A stretch of 64,000 nucleotides of DNA, taken from contig NZ_SADT02000001.1 of the NCBI RefSeq assembly GCF_004016445.2, forward strand, positions 2,089,630 to 2,153,629, read 5' to 3'. Under the pieces are notes generated by a model that was not told the DNA's origin, searched no databases, and worked only from the letters and a program-made list of their open reading frames with translations. This DNA is from Mesorhizobium sp. M2E.F.Ca.ET.219.01.1.1 (GTDB taxonomy: Bacteria > Pseudomonadota > Alphaproteobacteria > Rhizobiales > Rhizobiaceae). Shown here piece after piece: positions 60,301 through 64,000 of this stretch (positions within the stretch are counted from its first letter, which is position 1; the number at the start of each line of letters is the position of its first letter). The position numbers and the translations under genes were made by a program.

Positions 60301-60890
60301 ATGTACCAATTATTATGGCCGGGAGGAGCGTCGCCGAGCTGGCTGAAATTCAGCACCGACGTCCCGCTAACCGATGCGTACACCTTGTTGAGCAGATCGA
60401 TCTGGTCGTTTGGGTTGGTCGCGTCCGGGTGGGACAGTGGCACATACTGGACCAGGTACAGGTCCGCATTGGTGGTGCTGGTGCCGACGAGTCCAAACGA
60501 GAAGGCGAGCGGACCGGTTGCAGCTGGTGCCGCGCCAGCGTTGGAGGTGCCAATGACACCGATCACAACGTTGGGGTGACTTGCATCCTGGAACAGCCAG
60601 ACATAATTACCGTCGACCGTCCGGATGCCGCTGTTCACACCGACGGTGGTGGAAAATGGAGTTCCGGAGGAGTTCTGCGCAAGAATGACCGAGGTGATGG
60701 TTTCGCCGGCGTTTGCGGAGGCCACCACGAAGTCGGCTTGGAAGGCAACTTCGGGCGACGTCAGCCCGCCCGAACCGTCGAGGCCCAGGAGATATTGCAG
60801 CGTGCTGTTGTTGGTAGGGGCAATATCATCTTCCTGGAGACCGGTGGTCTCGTCGATGATGATGTCTTGCGCGGTGATGTCGAGTGCCAT
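57318..60890 (-). CDS. Large repeat protein, predicted type I secretion substrate (DUF5801-like)
   Basis: 1190 residues, acidic and rich in Asp, Gly, Thr, Ser and Asn, nearly Cys-free, no signal peptide. The N-terminal ~410 residues (MALDITAQDIIIDETTGLQ) are followed by two near-identical ~162-residue units (about 412-574 and 575-736) of the DUF5801/T1SS-143 kind: VTLTATATDGDGDTAHDT, FAFEDDGPTVTADG. The last ~450 residues end DADGDATTVQHILVDIA, a plausible uncleaved C-terminal secretion signal. No GGxGxDxxx nonapeptides were found, so it is not a classical RTX toxin or protease. Likely a surface-attached or released adhesin-type protein. ATG 60890 has GGGAGA upstream. Confidence 0.85.
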   Translation of the reverse strand: MALDITAQDIIIDETTGLQEDDIAPTNNSTLQYLLGLDGSGGLTSPEVAFQADFVVASANAGETITSVILAQNSSGTPFSTTVGVNSGIRTVDGNYVWLFQDASHPNVVIGVIGTSNAGAAPAATGPLAFSFGLVGTSTTNADLYLVQYVPLSHPDATNPNDQIDLLNKVYASVSGTSVLNFSQLGDAPPGHNNWYILDADVASTQKILVTAHDNGVQAEVNVSTQGLGVSSQDVRFGRELQIDLINGGSQSAGKNFTNSPLAPNYTDHIENVSGAGFSISQSTPTNTVADIEVHAYNNDDNAKGGAVPGDDNDTEINITGATFKLNGVATTAAALGITVDLSGTGMILHNVGEGVTVDFTTAGGSGGTFDRFTIKNIDTQKDYFDVKEVHFAGQTTNAYNEQVGSFINFNDDGPAVTADGVVPTLTTDDTNVIDTDSKSFASVFSTDGGSDGLDGVTYALGVKQAGVDSGVDDTLSGDNILLRLNNNGEVEGYLQNHTGTVAFVISVDENTGEVTLTQNRAVVHDDATDSVESGASAATLAAADLVTLTATATDGDGDTAHDTADIGAAFAFEDDGPTVTADGTIPTVTTDDTDISDTASAGFASAFTTDLGADGGTVTYELGIKNAGDDSGLDDTLSGDNILLRLNVNGEVEGYLQNDTGTVAYVISVDENTGEVTLTQNRAVIHNDPTDPVESGASAATLAAADLVTLTATATDGDGDTAHDTANIGTAFAFEDDGPTITKPFDGDQNNLAGSPLIGTHEVMTNLVGQQAVGDFGYDIGSDQFAGYDAAHSDFVDQDTVLAGLQLSLGGNLTGLVPGTPTQFISSFATLQSESATSATFNWQISYDSDPNTTGNQTATAGGTLVFDKAGDTYTITLNDAVEGFTKDILHTSELLSKQPTSNTGHPNIVVEKLFEADSTPETTDRDFFVQFTANSTTNTIKFGLNSTGDSDNATPADTAWNPGDLVTNNHEDWVSATQSTNGVAGDTIQKGELLTLRFFDTSPGIATESITPSQTAADMAIKFDGIGNSEDLMVILDLVSSTDSSLHTSKAIYISNSDIYKIGQVPAAYAADFPLDNNDGLVIIERNDYNDANSNWVIEGAQIMQSGNGITGDGTAIDLNQATGSSGGSSQTTLVNWDPTDNDVLKIVDLGFTSTQTTTPDAHLDFGVQLHDADGDATTVQHILVDIA
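58681..59655. repeat. Two tandem ~486-bp units inside the secreted protein gene
   Basis: Units 58681-59166 and 59167-59655 begin with the same TCCTCGAAGGCAAAGGCGG word and stay alike throughout; a diverged start recurs at 59656. Recent duplication or gene conversion is likely. Confidence 0.85.
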
Positions 60891-61409
60891 TGCGATTCTC
60901 CCTGGTTTCAATGCGGCTTGCGCTGTAATCGGCCCAACGCCCGGCAACCGGCCGCACGGACGCACATCCGCCGGCGAGAGCCGGCGCTGAGCGCCATCGT
61001 TAAAAGGAAACTGGAGTTCTGGATTGGCTCAGGGGGTAGAGGGTGTGGGAGGCGCCGCCGCTAATCCTCCGCTCCTTGCCCCGTCAGGCAAGTCTAGGCG
61101 GATGCGTCCTACGCGCGTCGGTGATCCACCAACGGCGGACACCAAGGATCGACAATGAGGGCATACTCAACCCCGCCCCTCTTCTCAGGCATTGCTGCCT
61201 GTACGCCTCCGAAGAAAAGTTTACGCTTATTTGTGGAAACTTCAAATCGGACTGTTGCCTTTTAACAAAAAGTGTGACTCCAGAAAAAGGTCCCTTGATT
61301 CACGGGACTTTTGTCCCTCCTTCTCGAACTGCTTGAAATCAAACGAGAATAAGGCAATTCGCGCTAAAGGATTTGACTGTGACACCTGCGCCAGCGATGA
61401 AATAGGCCC
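60891..61409. other. Region upstream of the secretion locus
   Basis: No credible gene. It must hold the promoter for the secreted protein. From about 61195 the sequence is AT-richer than its surroundings. GTCCC, GGGAC and GTCCC at about 61292-61316 can form two competing small hairpins. Confidence 0.5.
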
Positions 61410-61460
61410 ATGAAGAAAACGATTGCCGTAGCACCTATGATGGATGGGACGGACATTTAA
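61410..61460 (+). pseudogene. Short dusA 5'-end fragment, possible att site
   Basis: ATG then KKTIAVAPMMDGTDI and TAA. The core VAPMMDWTD is the conserved N-terminus of tRNA-dihydrouridine synthase A, here with Trp changed to Gly and the rest of the gene missing. This stretch of dusA is the known target of a class of phage and island integrases, so the fragment may be an attachment-site remnant. Confidence 0.55.
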
Positions 61461-61484
61461 GCAAAACCAGCCACTTACGAGAGG

Positions 61485-61507
61485 TCGTGTGCAAAAATCG
61501 CACACGA
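61485..61507. repeat. Inverted repeat beside the dusA fragment
   Basis: TCGTGTGC and GCACACGA, both 8 bp and perfect, flank AAAAATC; a pyrimidine run ending in six T follows near 61521-61528, so on the plus strand it could act as a terminator. Confidence 0.45.
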
Positions 61508-61796
61508 AGGTTCTGCTTCTCTTCTTTTTTCGTTCCCACGACGGAGCCGCCGACGGCCCTATTCGGACGCACTTTTGTCGATGAAATTGGCCGGACGGTC
61601 GAGGACGTTCGCTACGATGTCAGCGGGACCTTAGTGTCCGGTGCGGCGTCCAGTTTGCCCGGGGTTCTTGGAAGCTTTTCGAACTTTCTGCCTCACGCCT
61701 CCCGCTGAAGCGCGCCAGCTCTTCGAAAAAACTGGCGAGCCAGGATCCGCAGTGGTGCAAACTTGATCGAGGGGGATCCGAGGGGGAAGACCGGCA

Positions 61797-62702
61797 CTGG
61801 GAACAGCTCCTGTTCCGACTCCTCATAAGGATAGGGGGATGTCGGTCGCGGAGGCCGCGCCGGACAGAAGGCGCAGCTCGAAGAACGCATCGCGCAGCTT
61901 GTCGAAGAAAGCTCGGGGTTGAGCGAGCAGCGGGTCGCAAAAAGCCACGAAATCGAGCTGATCGGCACCGAACTCGAAAGCATCCGCAAGCTCTGGCGCC
62001 AGAAGCTGGTCTCGATCGATCGCCTGACCGCGCTCGAGCGCGATGCGGTCCGCCTCGACGGCGAGCACGGCCAGCTCACCGCATCGATCGCGCAGGCCAA
62101 GGGCCGCATTGCCGAAACGCGACTGCAGATTATTCAGGTCGATCAAGACCTGCGCAAGGAAGTCGCAACCGAGCTGCGCGATGTCCAGAGCAAGATATCG
62201 GAATTCGTCGAGCGCAAGGTGTCGGCCGAAGACCAGCTGAAGCGCATCGATTTGCGCAGCCCACAGGATGGCGTGGTGCATCAGCTGACGGTGCATACCG
62301 TCGGTGGGGTCATCACGCCTGGTGAAGTGGTCATGCTGGTGGTTCCGGTTGCGGACGAACTGACTGTTGAAGCACGAGTCGCTCCGCAGGATATCGATCA
62401 GCTGAAGCCAGGCCAGGAAGCTGGGCTTAAATTCTCGGCGTTCAATCAGCGCGTCACGCCGGAGCTGAATGGCAACGTCAAGGAGATTGCCGCGGATCTC
62501 AGCCTCGACGAGCGCAGCGGGGGCAGGGTTCTATACTGTGCGTATCGGTATTGTCCGCAGCGAGCTGAAAAAGCTGAAGGGCCTGACGCTTGCGCCCGGC
62601 ATGCCAGTTGAAGTGTTCTTTTCGACGGGCAACCGCACAATGCTTTCATATCTTGTGAAGCCCCTAGCTGATCAAATTGATCGGGCGTTCAGGGAAGAGT
62701 GA
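61797..62702 (+). pseudogene. Truncated, frameshifted HlyD-type adaptor
   Basis: From about 61850 the frame reads GQKAQLEERIAQLVEESSGL, then coiled coil, LRSPQDGVVHQLTVHTVGGV and VEARVAPQDIDQLKPGQEAG, clearly the C-terminal half of an HlyD/PrtE adaptor. The N-terminal half is missing; weak similarity (EQLLFR) reaches back to about 61797 in shifted frames, and an in-frame TAG lies at about 61832. A second shift comes from five G at 62519-62523: with four, the frame continues as SGAGFYTVRIGIV to the natural end AFREE at 62702. Opposite strand to the intact hlyD, whose sequence differs, so it is an older paralogue. Confidence 0.85.
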
Positions 62703-63187
62703 CCCGCGCCGCGGACGGGTCGCCGAACGTCGGCTTTCTGGCAATCGCCTCACAGGTCGACAGCCCGCTTTCGGCCCAAAGCGGATGCCGAACAGTCCCA
62801 CAATTTTAGGCCGAATCGAAGTAGCGTCGCGCGGGGCCGACTCCGCGGCGTTGCTGACTTGGTTGACACGCTGTGCGGGGGGGCGCTCTTCGGAAGAGCG
62901 CTACCGCCTTTCCCCACTCGGAAACCCAGCGATATTTCCTCCGGTGTTGGGCGTGATGACCTGTATCGGTTTTGCAAAGAGATCCGTCCGTCACTTTTAG
63001 ATCAGTGCATCGCGCAAGCGTCGACAGCAGGCAATCTCGCGTCGCGAACTTTCAGGCGAGCGCCGGGCGGCTTCCCACAATCGGTTGGTGATGGGCTTTT
63101 GCGCGCGATTTCGCGCAGTGCCACTTGACTCCTGCCGAACTCTGTGAAAAATTTTGCAGTAATTGATAAAAATATCAGAGGGTGGAG
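62703..63187. other. Intergenic region before the SorC-type regulator
   Basis: About 485 bp without a credible gene. A 19-bp palindrome centred at 62892 (GCGCTCTTC, G, GAAGAGCGC; 62883-62901) follows a run of G. TTGACT at 63125 could be a -35 element, but no good -10 is seen. TGATAAAAATATCA (63164-63177) is a small dyad just before the regulator's ribosome binding site. Confidence 0.5.
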
Positions 63188-64000
63188 ATGGTAGGGTTCG
63201 GCAACGGCCTCCTTCGCGATGACGAGACCAGCATGGCCGCCCGAGCCGCATGGCTTCACTATGCCGGCGGCCTCACCCAGTCCGAGGTCGCCAAGCGGCT
63301 TGGATTGACCAGCCTAAAGGCGCACCGCCTCATAACCAAAGCCAACCAGGAGGGTCTGGTTAAGGTCTATATCGACGGCGAAATCTCCGAATGCGTGGCG
63401 ATCGAGGACGAGTTGTCCGGCCGCTACGGCCTCGATTATTGCGAGGTGGTTCCGGAGTTCGATCCCGAGGACCTGCCGCTCAAGGCGCTCGGCATCGCCG
63501 GCGCGCAGTTTCTCAAGCGCGAGATCGAACGCGGCGAGGGCGCGCTGATCGGCGTCGGCCATGGCCGCACGCTTGCGGCCTGCGTTGAATATCTGCCGCG
63601 CATATCGGCGAACGGAATCCGCTTCGTCTCGCTGCTTGGGGGCCTGACCAGGAAATTCTCCGCCAATCCGCACGACGTCATCCATCGCCTGGCCGAGCGC
63701 ACCGGCGCCGAAGCCTATGTCATGCCGGTGCCGATGTTCGCCAACACCGTCGAGGACCGCGCGGTGCTGCTTGGCCAGAAGGGCATCAGCGAGGTGTTCG
63801 ACCTCGCGCGATCCGCCGATCTCCTGCTTGCCGGTATCGGCACCGCGGAACAGGAGGCCTCGCTCGTCGCCACCGGCATGATCGCAAAGGGCGAAATGGA
63901 GGAGACCCGCCGCAACGGCGCCGTGGGCGAACTGCTCGGCCACTTCTTCGACGAGGAGGGCAGGCCGCTCGCCACCACGGTCTCCAGCCGCGCGCTGGCG
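63188..64000 (+). CDS. SorC family sugar-binding transcriptional regulator, EryD-like (3' end cut)
   Basis: 271 residues visible, open to the window edge. N-terminal helix-turn-helix AAWLHYAGGLTQSEVAKRLGLTSLKAHRLI; then the sugar-phosphate-binding domain with GIGHGRTLAAC-like GVGHGRTLAACVEYLP, FVSLLGGLTRKFSANPHDVIHRLAERTGAEAYVMPVP and LLLAGIGTAEQEASLVATGM. This resembles EryD, the erythritol-responsive repressor of Brucella and rhizobia, as I remember it; without the neighbouring catabolic genes the sugar is uncertain. GAGGG lies five bases before the ATG. Confidence 0.88.
   Translation, partial: MVGFGNGLLRDDETSMAARAAWLHYAGGLTQSEVAKRLGLTSLKAHRLITKANQEGLVKVYIDGEISECVAIEDELSGRYGLDYCEVVPEFDPEDLPLKALGIAGAQFLKREIERGEGALIGVGHGRTLAACVEYLPRISANGIRFVSLLGGLTRKFSANPHDVIHRLAERTGAEAYVMPVPMFANTVEDRAVLLGQKGISEVFDLARSADLLLAGIGTAEQEASLVATGMIAKGEMEETRRNGAVGELLGHFFDEEGRPLATTVSSRALA

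Noticed and set aside
57318..60890. Classical RTX toxin or protease
   Set aside because: No GGxGxDxxx nonapeptide arrays and no HExxH protease motif were found; the repeats are of the DUF5801 type.
61487..61708. 73-residue plus-strand open frame between dusA fragment and hlyD remnant
   Set aside because: Begins within the inverted repeat, no ribosome binding site and no recognisable family; coding potential unconvincing.

Overview
The window is chromosomal DNA of a high-GC alphaproteobacterium of the Rhizobiales, most likely Mesorhizobium or a close Phyllobacteriaceae relative. This is inferred from gene order (pyrH-frr-uppS-cdsA-rseP-bamA-lpxD-fabZ-lpxA-lpxI-lpxB-gltA, gltX-comEC-lexA, ppiD-trpD-trpC-moaC-moeA opposite tpiA-secG), from Rhizobiales-type families (DUF982, DUF1489, EipB, a phasin with PhaR-type sites, an EryD-like SorC regulator) and from the alphaproteobacterial LexA box. 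No rRNA, tRNA, CRISPR array, insertion sequence or complete prophage was found.

Layout. 1-9.5 kb: DUF1489 protein (5' end cut by the window), a J-domain-like membrane protein, a D,D-carboxypeptidase with a SPOR domain, a phasin, clpS-clpA, azlC-azlD, a HIT hydrolase and a DUF482 acyltransferase-like protein. 9.5-18 kb: an intergenic repeat, a glycerophosphodiesterase and RidA pair, EipB, DUF4031-LysE exporter, rpsB-tsf, and a LysR regulator divergent from two NTF2-like proteins and an aldo/keto reductase. 18-31 kb: a long co-directional block for UMP kinase, ribosome recycling, undecaprenyl and CDP-DAG lipid synthesis, the site-2 protease RseP, the outer-membrane assembly factor BamA and the lipid A pathway, ending convergently with citrate synthase. 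31-38.5 kb: gltX, ComEC, LexA and two kynurenine-pathway genes. 38.5-49 kb: a minus-strand operon ppiD-trpD-trpC-moaC-moeA and a plus-strand series tpiA, secG, L,D-transpeptidase, pyrG, DUF1697. 49-54 kb: an NCS1 permease, DUF982 and a large SPFH/flotillin-like protein.

53.9-63.2 kb is the accessory part. A type I secretion locus on the minus strand encodes, in transcription order, a 1190-residue repeat protein (two near-identical ~162-residue DUF5801-like units), a PrtD-type ABC exporter and an HlyD-type adaptor with an unusual N-terminal extension. Upstream lies a 2.3-kb scar with a frameshifted, truncated second HlyD gene and a short copy of the 5' end of dusA, a known integrase target. 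The window ends inside a SorC-family regulator resembling EryD.

Most of the window is core genome. The most unusual items are the secretion locus with its scar, the internally repeated SPFH protein, the J-domain protein that has lost HPD, and tandem PhaR-type operators over the phasin promoter. All functions are read from sequence and remembered family features; no database search was run.
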